Below are positions 1-5,762 of a stretch of 6,123 nt of DNA, one piece after another. Below the pieces are notes generated by a model, which worked only from the letters and a program-made list of their open reading frames with translations, was not told the DNA's origin and did no database searches. Both the position numbers and the translations under genes were made by a program. Origin of the DNA: Candidatus Nanohalarchaeota archaeon (lineage in GTDB: Archaea; EX4484-52); assembly GCA_030632385.1 (NCBI GenBank), contig DAOVUW010000054.1, positions 1 to 6,123 of the forward strand, given 5' to 3'. Within the stretch, counting starts at the first letter, position 1; each line of letters starts with the position of its first letter.

Positions 1-216
1 TACTGTTGGTTCAGGTACGTTCTGTTCTACTGTTGGTTCAGGTACGTTCTGTTCTACTGTTGGTTCAGGTACGTTCTGTTCTGCTGTTGGTTCAGGTACG
101 TTCTGTTCTGCTGTTGGTTCAGGTACGTTCTGTTCTGCTGTTGGTTTAGGTACGTTCTGTTCTACTGTTGGTTTAGGTATGGTCTGTTCTGCTGTTGATT
201 CAGGTATAGTCTGTCC
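1..216 (-). repeat. 27-bp in-frame tandem repeat, 8 units, continuing off the left edge
   Basis: Eight head-to-tail 27-bp units begin at 1, 28, 55, 82, 109, 136, 163 and 190. On the minus strand each encodes nine residues. In protein order they are GQTIPESTA, EQTIPKPTV, EQNVPKPTA, EQNVPEPTA twice, then EQNVPEPTV three times. The three outermost units are identical in DNA. Units 4-6 differ by one or two bases, and units 7-8 are clearly diverged. Bases 217-243 may hold a ninth, decayed copy (LKPIVGQ). The total copy number is unknown because the array is cut by the window edge. Such arrays expand and contract by slippage or unequal recombination, and a 27-bp unit keeps the frame intact. Confidence 0.97.
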
Positions 217-975
217 AACAATAGGTTTTAGCATAGTTTCTATATATTTGAACACATTCCTTTTCATAGTATATTTAGGTATTATTTCTTTTTTTATTTC
301 TTGATTTTTACATTCAGGAATCTTATATTTCGTCATATCAGGAAAGTCTATTTTTTCTGTTTTTTCAGAAACTTTCTGTTTTTTATCTACTTCTGGCGGC
401 GTAATTCTTACTACCTCCTTTAGAATATCTAATGTTTTCGTTATTGAAATTCCTTCTTTTTTCATCATTTTAAGTACTTTATTGGCTTCTATACGCACCT
501 TCTCTTCTTTTCCATATTCTACTATTTTTCTTAGTGGAGAGACTGCTTTCTCTACACCCGGAACTTTTTCTTTCACCATTTTTTCAAGTACTTCTATAAT
601 CTTTTTTTGCACAGCTAGATTTTGTTCTTCATTCAACATATTGCCTATATAATATACAGAAGGTTCTCCAATTTCTTTAAATAATCTAAGAGCAGGCTCA
701 CTTTCTCTTGGGTCGGAATCCATCAAGGCATGAATTAATTTATTATATGCAGGATTTTTTATTTTTTTAATCTCTTCTAAAACTCTCTTACTCACAGGCC
801 ATCCTTCTTCATGTGCTTTTAATAATAAAGAAAGATGATGTTTTTTGTAGACATATTCATTTCTCCCTAAGCAGTCAACAATTCTTTCATATTTTCTAGT
901 TTCGCTACCAGTCATTTTTTTTTTAAATATTTTCTCTGGCTTTTTCTCTCCAAATAATGAACTTATCAATCCCAT
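1..975 (-). CDS. HEAT-like helical protein with a VPEPTVEQN repeat tail (partial, C-terminus off the left edge)
   Basis: I do not recognise this gene as a named family. The reading frame opens at an ATG at 975 (MGLISSLFGEKK) and stays open for 325 codons to the first base of the window, so the C-terminus is missing. Residues 1-20 are a short hydrophobic patch followed by lysines. Residues about 30-180 look all-helical, with segments resembling HEAT repeats: about 79-113 (NKLIHALMDSDPRESEPALR), 114-150 and 151-175. Residues about 190-250 are a charged, lysine-rich linker. From residue 254 on, at least eight nine-residue units (consensus EQNVPEPTV) form a Pro/Glu-rich tail, probably disordered. 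There is no signal peptide and no clear membrane span, so I infer a cytoplasmic scaffold or adaptor. It lies 55 bp downstream of topA on the same strand, with a possible promoter of its own. No Shine-Dalgarno precedes the ATG, so the mRNA may be leaderless. Met21 is a weaker alternative start. The frame is secure; the function is unknown. Confidence 0.85.
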   Translation of the reverse strand, partial: MGLISSLFGEKKPEKIFKKKMTGSETRKYERIVDCLGRNEYVYKKHHLSLLLKAHEEGWPVSKRVLEEIKKIKNPAYNKLIHALMDSDPRESEPALRLFKEIGEPSVYYIGNMLNEEQNLAVQKKIIEVLEKMVKEKVPGVEKAVSPLRKIVEYGKEEKVRIEANKVLKMMKKEGISITKTLDILKEVVRITPPEVDKKQKVSEKTEKIDFPDMTKYKIPECKNQEIKKEIIPKYTMKRNVFKYIETMLKPIVGQTIPESTAEQTIPKPTVEQNVPKPTAEQNVPEPTAEQNVPEPTAEQNVPEPTVEQNVPEPTVEQNVPEPTV

Positions 976-1004
976 ACAATATTAGATATAAAAACTATAT
1001 ATAT

Positions 1005-1012
1005 CTTATATA
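1005..1012 (-). promoter_or_regulatory. Candidate TATA box for the HEAT-like repeat gene
   Basis: Read on the minus strand, TATATAAG lies with its centre about 33 bases upstream of the ATG at 975. An archaeal TATA box about 25 bases before the start site would place transcription initiation a few bases from the ATG, consistent with a leaderless mRNA and with the lack of a Shine-Dalgarno. The surroundings are very AT-rich, so chance matches are easy. Read-through from topA is an alternative. Confidence 0.4.
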
Positions 1013-1030
1013 GCTTAAACAATACATTAA

Positions 1031-3247
1031 TTATTCCTTTTTCTTATCTTTATTTAATTTTACAATTGTTTTGCATTTAGGATAGTTTTTGCACCCTAAA
1101 AATTTTCCATATATACTTGAACGCTCAATTAAATCGCCTCCGCATTTTGGACATTTACCGAAATCTTTTTTTTCATTTTTCTCTACATTGTCCTCTTCTC
1201 CATCCAACTGCTTTGTTTTGCAGTTTTTATTTAAACATATTTCCTGTGGTTTTTTTCTTGCCTTTATTATTTTTATCATTGGATGATTGCACACAGAACA
1301 TAATTTATCTGCACTTTTTATCATGCCTTTCTGAGGAATTGAAGTAATTGACTTACATTCTGGGTATTGGTCACAGGCAATAAATCTTCCGTATTTTCCT
1401 CGTTTCATCACAAGATTGCCCTTTTCGCAATTAGGACACTTTCCTATGTGGTTTTCCTGTTTTTGTGTTTCGAAAACCGCATCAATAAGAGATTCACCTA
1501 TCTTTAATTCATTGCTCTTAAATTCTTTCAATATTTTAGTAAGTTCTTCTCTTGCTTCATCAATTATCTTTGAGGACTGAAGAGTATTTTTTTCTATTTT
1601 GCCTAACTCTTCTTCAAACCTGCGCGTCATGCTTTCTGATATAATTTCAGGACAATATTTTTCAAGCGTATCAATAACAGAAATGCCTAATTTAGTTTCT
1701 TCAATTCGTTTTTCTTTCAAATATCCTCGCTTGTAAAGATTTTCTATAATATCTGCCCTGGTTGCTTTTGTACCCAAACCTCTTCTTTCAAGTTCTTTTA
1801 TAATTGAAGCTTCATTATATCTTGCAGGTGGCTGTGTTTCTTTACTCAAAAAATGCATTTTTTCAATATCTATTGTCTCTCCTTTTGCCATAGGCGGCAG
1901 AGTTGTCTCTTCGAGTTTTACATAAGGAGAATACCATCTAAACCAGTTTTCTTCAAGAGTGGTCTTTCCATTTGCGCCAAATAATTCCTTGTTTATATCT
2001 AATGTTAAATCAAGGGATTTCCTTAGAGCCGCTTCCCCGAAACATGAAAAAAATCTTTTTACAATAAGATCATATATTTTTTCCTCTCTTGATGATAAAT
2101 TATCTTTCATTAATTCTCCGGTCGGAAAAATAGCAGGATGAGCAGGATCATCTTTTTTCCCATTATTTGGATGAAGTTTTGTTTTTAAGACCTCTTTTGT
2201 AATCGCAGTGTATTTGGCATTTTTGGAGAGTTTATCTAATATATCAACAAATCCTAATTTCGGGTCGAGTTTTTGTGAGCTTGTTCTTGGATAGCTAATA
2301 AGTGCAGATTCATATAATTTTTGGGCAATGCCCTGACACTCTTTTGGAGTGACTTTAAACAATTTGTAAGCTTCCATTTGAAGGTCACTCAAATTAAATG
2401 GATGAGGAGGATTTACTTTATATTTTTTTTCGCGCAATTCTTCAACAATGCCTTGTTTTTGGTCTTTTACTTTAGAAAAAATATCATCTGCTTTTGTCTT
2501 ATCAAATATTTTATCATCTTTGTGCATTGCCTTGAATAAATACTGATTCTTTTTGCAGTCTGCCTGAATTTGCCAAAATGGCTTTGGAATAAAAGCCTGT
2601 ATTTCCTGTTCTCTTTTGACCAGAAAATAAAGAGCCGGACCTTGCACACGACCTGAAGAGAGCACCTTGTATCTACCTTTTGCCTTCAGCGATAAAGTCA
2701 ATGCTCTGCTTATATTGATACCAAAATAAAAATCAAGAACATGCCTTGTTGTTCCTGCCATTGCTAAACCCATATTTATAGTAGGAGACATATTTTCATA
2801 AGAATCAATTAATTCTTTTTTTGTTAGTGTCGAGAATTTCATTCTTTTTGCATCTTTTTTCTTGCATCCATATTTAACAATCGTATAACCTATTGTTTCT
2901 CCTTCAATATCATAGTCGCATGCAACTACAAGCTCTTTTGCTTTTTTTGAAAGAAATAGAATATTAGAGAGATATTTTTTTGAATAATCAGCGCTCTTGT
3001 TCATTTTATATGAAGGGACCCATTCGACATCAAAAACAGGATAAGTCCACTGTTTTTTATCTTCTTTTGTTGTGACTCCAAACAGATGTCCAACAGCAGG
3101 AGCAACAATAATCTCTTCATTATTGTGGGATGTTTTGAAATAAGAAATTGAATTTTTTCTTTCTACACTAACTGTCTTATCTGCAAGAGCATATGCTATT
3201 TTTTTTGCAGCAGATGGCTTTTCAGCAATTATTAACAAATAAGACAT
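1031..3247 (-). CDS. topA: DNA topoisomerase I (type IA), archaeal form with three zinc ribbons
   Basis: Type IA topoisomerase of 738 residues. It relaxes negatively supercoiled DNA by cutting one strand through a 5'-phosphotyrosine link and passing the other. The TOPRIM domain (about 2-145) has Glu9 in AEKPSAA and the metal-binding acidic motif D111-Y-D113-I-E115. The core (about 155-590) holds R168/D172 in TRHVLDFYFGINISRAL, GRVQGP (199-204), the catalytic Tyr319 with Arg321 in ISYPRTSSQ, AHPAIFPTG (369-377), and TKATRADIIENLYKRGYL near 493. GRVQGP and AHPAI are archaeal-type forms. Three four-cysteine zinc ribbons follow: C604/C607/C625/C631, C650/C653/C671/C676 and C699/C702/C719/C725, ending in a lysine-rich tail. 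All key residues are present and the length is normal, so it is probably active. There is no reverse-gyrase helicase domain. The ATG at 3247 has no Shine-Dalgarno and fits a leaderless start. The gene is divergent from the aIF5A operon. Confidence 0.97.
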   Translation of the reverse strand: MSYLLIIAEKPSAAKKIAYALADKTVSVERKNSISYFKTSHNNEEIIVAPAVGHLFGVTTKEDKKQWTYPVFDVEWVPSYKMNKSADYSKKYLSNILFLSKKAKELVVACDYDIEGETIGYTIVKYGCKKKDAKRMKFSTLTKKELIDSYENMSPTINMGLAMAGTTRHVLDFYFGINISRALTLSLKAKGRYKVLSSGRVQGPALYFLVKREQEIQAFIPKPFWQIQADCKKNQYLFKAMHKDDKIFDKTKADDIFSKVKDQKQGIVEELREKKYKVNPPHPFNLSDLQMEAYKLFKVTPKECQGIAQKLYESALISYPRTSSQKLDPKLGFVDILDKLSKNAKYTAITKEVLKTKLHPNNGKKDDPAHPAIFPTGELMKDNLSSREEKIYDLIVKRFFSCFGEAALRKSLDLTLDINKELFGANGKTTLEENWFRWYSPYVKLEETTLPPMAKGETIDIEKMHFLSKETQPPARYNEASIIKELERRGLGTKATRADIIENLYKRGYLKEKRIEETKLGISVIDTLEKYCPEIISESMTRRFEEELGKIEKNTLQSSKIIDEAREELTKILKEFKSNELKIGESLIDAVFETQKQENHIGKCPNCEKGNLVMKRGKYGRFIACDQYPECKSITSIPQKGMIKSADKLCSVCNHPMIKIIKARKKPQEICLNKNCKTKQLDGEEDNVEKNEKKDFGKCPKCGGDLIERSSIYGKFLGCKNYPKCKTIVKLNKDKKKE

Positions 3248-3267
3248 AACAATTAAAAAAGCATAAC

Positions 3268-3276
3268 AATAAATAG
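3268..3276. promoter_or_regulatory. Candidate shared TATA element in the topA / coiled-coil divergent promoter
   Basis: The intergenic region contains the AT element AATAAATAG (plus) / CTATTTATT (minus). Its centre lies about 25 bases before the topA ATG (leaderless start) and about 25 bases before the AGGAG at 3297 on the other strand (short leader). One element could therefore serve both directions. The placement fits archaeal TATA spacing, but the background is AT-rich and no BRE is obvious. Confidence 0.35.
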
Positions 3277-3296
3277 TTTTAGTTGTGTAAAATTAT

Positions 3297-3301
3297 AGGA
3301 G
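3297..3301 (+). promoter_or_regulatory. Shine-Dalgarno AGGAG that fixes the start at 3310
   Basis: AGGAG lies eight bases before the ATG at 3310. A longer frame could begin at a TTG at 3283, but it would place this site inside the coding sequence, so the ATG is preferred. Confidence 0.7.
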
Positions 3302-3309
3302 ATTTTATT

Positions 3310-3723
3310 ATGGCAGAAAAAGAATTTACTGATGAATATGCTGAATTAAATGAAGAAGACTCTTTTGATTTAGAGAATAATGACAACTACAAAACAAATG
3401 AATTTTCAAATACTGATAAAGATGATTTTGTTGATTTATCTGCACCTTCTAAAGAGGAAGCACAGCCACATAGCCCTGAAGCTCAAAAACAACCTTATTC
3501 GAGATTAGGCGGTCCTTTGTTCATAAGCATATCTAAATACAAACAAATGGGATTAATGATTGGTGAAATGAAGAAAAAAATAAGAAAACTAAAAGAAGAA
3601 TTAAACGAAATAAAAGACTTAAGAAACAAAAATAAAAAAATCTTCTCAAATGTACTTGATGATTTGGAAGTTGTTGAAGAAAACATGCGCGAAATTAATG
3701 ATATTTTGAAAGTAAAATCATAA
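3310..3723 (+). CDS. Small acidic coiled-coil protein, first gene of the aIF5A operon
   Basis: I do not recognise a named family. The 137-residue product (MAEKEFTDEYAEL...) has three parts. Residues about 1-62 are acidic, rich in Asp, Glu, Asn and Ser, and probably disordered. A short ordered segment, GGPLFISISKYKQMGLMIGE (about 66-85), follows. Residues about 82-137 are a Lys/Glu-rich helix with heptad-like spacing (MKKKIRKLKEELNEIKDL), predicted coiled coil. There is no signal peptide or membrane span, so it should be cytoplasmic. The start is the ATG at 3310 because of the AGGAG eight bases upstream. It ends 20 bases before the aIF5A start and is probably co-transcribed with it. The acidic tail plus coiled coil suggests oligomerisation or a protein-protein adaptor. 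Any link to translation rests only on its neighbours. Confidence 0.85.
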   Translation: MAEKEFTDEYAELNEEDSFDLENNDNYKTNEFSNTDKDDFVDLSAPSKEEAQPHSPEAQKQPYSRLGGPLFISISKYKQMGLMIGEMKKKIRKLKEELNEIKDLRNKNKKIFSNVLDDLEVVEENMREINDILKVKS

Positions 3724-3743
3724 ACATAGGAATAAAGATTAAT

Positions 3744-4136
3744 ATGGGTTCAGAACAAATAGAAGCAAAGCATGTAAAAAAAGGAAATTATATTATGATG
3801 GAGGAATTTCCGTCTATTGCAAATTCAAATGATATTTCCCGCCCGGGAAAGCACGGGCATGCAAAATGCAGGATAACAGTAACAGGAATTATTGATAACA
3901 AAAAAAGAGTTTTAATTGCTCCAGGTGAATTAAAAATTGATACAGTGTCTATTGATAAAAGACTAGGACAAATAGTCTCTATCAATGATGATCATGTTCA
4001 ATTAATGGATGTGGCTTCTTATGAAATGCTTGATGCAATAAAAGCAGAAGAATTTAAAGGAGCAATAAATGAAGGCGATAATGTAGAATACTGGGTTATT
4101 GGCAAAAAAAATGTAATAAAAGCAAAATCAAAATGA
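3744..4136 (+). CDS. eif5a: Translation factor aIF5A (hypusine-containing initiation/elongation factor 5A)
   Basis: The 130-residue product is the archaeal homologue of eIF5A and bacterial EF-P. This family binds the ribosomal E site and promotes peptide-bond formation at stalling sequences such as polyproline. The N-terminal SH3-like KOW domain (about 5-70) carries the hypusine loop SRPGKHGHAKCR with the modifiable Lys36. The C-terminal OB-fold (about 72-130) contains GQIVSINDDHVQLMD. The GKHGHAK form matches eukaryotic eIF5A as well as archaeal proteins. Length and architecture are normal. The lysine would need deoxyhypusine synthase, which is not in the window. A weak AGGA (3728-3731) lies twelve bases before the ATG. 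The stop overlaps the next gene's start in an ATGA, which implies translational coupling. The hypusine codons sit in a GC-rich inverted repeat that is unusual for this sequence. Confidence 0.97.
   Translation: MGSEQIEAKHVKKGNYIMMEEFPSIANSNDISRPGKHGHAKCRITVTGIIDNKKRVLIAPGELKIDTVSIDKRLGQIVSINDDHVQLMDVASYEMLDAIKAEEFKGAINEGDNVEYWVIGKKNVIKAKSK
3835..3858. repeat. Overlapping inverted repeats across the hypusine-loop codons of aIF5A
   Basis: TTTCCCG (3835-3841) and CGGGAAA (3844-3850) form a near-perfect palindrome. GCCCG (3841-3845) and CGGGC (3854-3858) form a second, mutually exclusive stem with an eight-base loop that contains the Lys36 codon. The stretch is much richer in G and C than its surroundings and uses CGC, CCG and GGG codons. 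The pairing is a direct reading of the sequence; any function is unknown, and amino-acid constraint could explain part of it. Confidence 0.6.
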
Positions 4137-4894
4137 ATTCAGATAATGGATTAAAGAAAACTATCAGGGATTGCGATTTCGTAATTGAATTAGTTGATGC
4201 AAGATGTCCTTTAATATACCATTATCCTTCTCTGACAACTTACTGTAAAAATTTTGAAAAAGAATTTCTTGTTGTCGTCACAAAATGCGAATTAATTCCA
4301 GATTATTTTAAAAAAAAAATTGCAAAAAAATTTAATGAAGAGGGCATAAATACTATGTTTGTATCTTCTAAGGTGAAAGAGGGAATACTTCGTTTGGCTT
4401 CATTTTTAAAATCAAAAGCAACAGATCAACAAATAAAAGTACTTATTTTTGGACTTCCAAATGCAGGAAAATCAACGCTTGCAAATGCATTGATAAGAAG
4501 ACATAGTGCCGGTACATCCCCTATTCCCGGACATACAAAAGGAATCCAATATTTAAAGATGTCAAAAAAAGTGATGCTTTGGGATACAAAAGGAGCCACG
4601 CAAATAAAAAAAAAATACAGCGATATAGAGCAGGCATTGTTTTCAAAAAAACATGAAAAAGTGTATTTTCTTATTCAAAAGCTGCTGGAAGTAAATAATG
4701 GCAATTTAAGAACCTATGGAATTGACATAAATGAATGTAAGAAAGATGCAGATTTATTTATGGACTTGTTTGCAAAACAAAAGAAATTTATATTTAAAAA
4801 TAATATATATGATATAAAAAGAGTGAAAGAAAAAATAATATCTGACTGGAATAAAGGAAAACTAACTGGTTGGTGGATAGATTCATATGAATAA
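4133..4894 (+). CDS. Circularly permuted GTPase of the YlqF/YawG (MMR_HSR1) type
   Basis: This 253-residue GTPase has its motifs in the permuted order G4-G5-G1-G2-G3, typical of the YlqF/RbgA/YawG group, whose known members mostly act in ribosome assembly. The N-terminal CDFVIELVDARCP matches the family's usual VVDARxP segment. G4 is T50-K51-C52-E53 and G5 is about V77-S78-S79-K80. The G1 P-loop is GLPNAGKST (107-115), G2 is PGHTKG with Thr135, and G3 is D151-T152-K153-G154. The C-terminal helices include VKEKIISDWNKGKLTGWW. The P-loop is intact, but G4 departs from the usual NKxD at both the Asn and the Asp, and G3 has Lys where DTPG is common. Nucleotide binding looks likely; guanine specificity is uncertain. 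The ATG overlaps the aIF5A stop as ATGA with no strong Shine-Dalgarno, so translation is probably coupled. A role on the ribosome is inferred from family and neighbour. Two ten-A runs lie within the gene, with the frame intact. Confidence 0.92.
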   Translation: MNSDNGLKKTIRDCDFVIELVDARCPLIYHYPSLTTYCKNFEKEFLVVVTKCELIPDYFKKKIAKKFNEEGINTMFVSSKVKEGILRLASFLKSKATDQQIKVLIFGLPNAGKSTLANALIRRHSAGTSPIPGHTKGIQYLKMSKKVMLWDTKGATQIKKKYSDIEQALFSKKHEKVYFLIQKLLEVNNGNLRTYGIDINECKKDADLFMDLFAKQKKFIFKNNIYDIKRVKEKIISDWNKGKLTGWWIDSYE

Positions 4895-5621
4895 ACAAAA
4901 GCACAAAGCCATGATTGTAATAGAAAGCATATTAATGATTATATTGATTATTGTTTTTTGTACAGCCATACCACTTTCTTATCTTTTTTATGTATCGATT
5001 CTATCCTCCAGTACCATTCCTACTATGGAGTATGTAGAAAACACAACACATAGTTCAATGCTTGAATTCAGTATGCTTAATGCCAATTATATAAACAAAG
5101 GAACTGTTGATTCTCTCACACAGGTATGCGCTAAAAACACACAACTTCCAATAAAATCAATCATTGGAATCGGACTTTTAAATAACCCTGCTAATCCACA
5201 CCTTTCTTTTGATGTAGGATACAAAGGGTATGAAAGTCAGGTAGATATGGTTTCGTGTATGTCTCCTATTTTTACTTCTTTAGGATATTCTATTGACATT
5301 ATAAAAGAAATATTTGTTTGTACGGCTTTAGTAAATCCAATATTTCTATTTATTCCGATTAATAAAATTCCTGATGTTGGTCATGCAGAAACTTATGTAT
5401 TATATAATGGGAATACCTATTATAAGACACCAGGAATGGTTGCTGATATTGCAGATAATCTAGGTTGGCTCGTTTGTCCTTTAAATAATTTAAAAGCTCT
5501 CCCTATTATTGGAGATTTTTATGGAGATGCCGATAAAGCACTACATAATCCAAAAACAACATACGCATATATTGTCCTTCCAAATGAAGATGTAGCAACA
5601 GTAGTTACAAAAACAAATTGA
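4887..5621 (+). CDS. Membrane-anchored or secreted protein with a prepilin-like N-terminus, last gene of the operon
   Basis: I recognise no named family in this 244-residue product. The N-terminus MNKQKHKA-MIVIES is followed by a long hydrophobic helix (about 14-38). A basic leader, a Lys-Ala pair before the possible cleavage site (after Ala8), and a Glu five residues later (Glu13) match the class III signal peptide of archaeal pilins and archaellins, processed by a PibD/FlaK-type peptidase. An ordinary N-terminal anchor is the alternative. The rest is mostly polar and rich in Asn, Tyr and Thr, with five cysteines (25, 81, 124, 145, 197). A second hydrophobic stretch (143-158, FVCTALVNPIFLFIPI) could be another membrane span or a buried strand. 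The start lies eight bases inside the GTPase gene, with a weak GGTGGA nine bases upstream, so it is probably the operon's last gene. An extracytoplasmic location is inferred; the function is unknown. Confidence 0.88.
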   Translation: MNKQKHKAMIVIESILMIILIIVFCTAIPLSYLFYVSILSSSTIPTMEYVENTTHSSMLEFSMLNANYINKGTVDSLTQVCAKNTQLPIKSIIGIGLLNNPANPHLSFDVGYKGYESQVDMVSCMSPIFTSLGYSIDIIKEIFVCTALVNPIFLFIPINKIPDVGHAETYVLYNGNTYYKTPGMVADIADNLGWLVCPLNNLKALPIIGDFYGDADKALHNPKTTYAYIVLPNEDVATVVTKTN

Positions 5622-5762
5622 GTTCATTTAAAGATAAATTTCCTAACAAAAGCAAACAAAATTTTCTGCACAATTCAACTCTCTAATCTCCTACAAAGTT
5701 TTAGGAGTTTATTTATAATAAACGTTTCCTAATGCTTGATCATCGTACACTAATTGCATGAT
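5622..5762. other. Convergent intergenic region
   Basis: This AT-rich spacer lies between the ends of the plus-strand operon and rnhB. I see no gene, tRNA or promoter in it. It holds two adjacent inverted repeats (5688-5723). It also contains a 12-base direct repeat, TTTATTTATAAT, at 5708-5719 and 5762-5773; the second copy overlaps the rnhB stop codon. Confidence 0.6.
5688..5723. terminator. Candidate bidirectional terminator hairpins between the convergent genes
   Basis: CTCCTA (5688-5693) pairs with TAGGAG (5702-5707) around an eight-base loop. Sharing its last base, GTTTATT (5707-5713) pairs with AATAAAC (5717-5723) around a three-base loop. Both lie between two gene ends that face each other, which suits transcription termination or 3'-end protection. 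Archaeal termination depends mainly on U-runs rather than hairpins, and no long T-run follows, so the call is tentative. Confidence 0.35.

Noticed and set aside
1..216. The regular 27-bp repeats as a CRISPR array
   Set aside because: Units abut with no spacers, the unit is a multiple of three, and the repeats continue the open frame of the gene on the minus strand.
1089..1347. Plus-strand Phe/Ser-rich open frames over the 3' end of topA
   Set aside because: They are the antisense shadow of the lysine-rich zinc-ribbon region of topA and have no start signal of their own. The same holds for the open frames at 1959-2141, 2321-2539, 2467-2649, 3495-3686, 3788-3985 and 5872-6108.
1031..3247. Topoisomerase as a reverse gyrase fragment or topoisomerase III
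   Set aside because: There is no helicase domain, the length is complete for a stand-alone enzyme, and the GRVQGP and AHPAI signatures with three C-terminal zinc ribbons fit archaeal TopA. The I/III naming in archaea is partly a matter of convention.
3283..3309. TTG start giving nine extra residues to the coiled-coil protein
   Set aside because: It would place the AGGAG at 3297-3301 inside the coding sequence; the ATG at 3310 is correctly spaced from it.
5622..5762. A small RNA or tRNA in the convergent spacer
   Set aside because: No cloverleaf or promoter can be drawn; only short hairpins are present.
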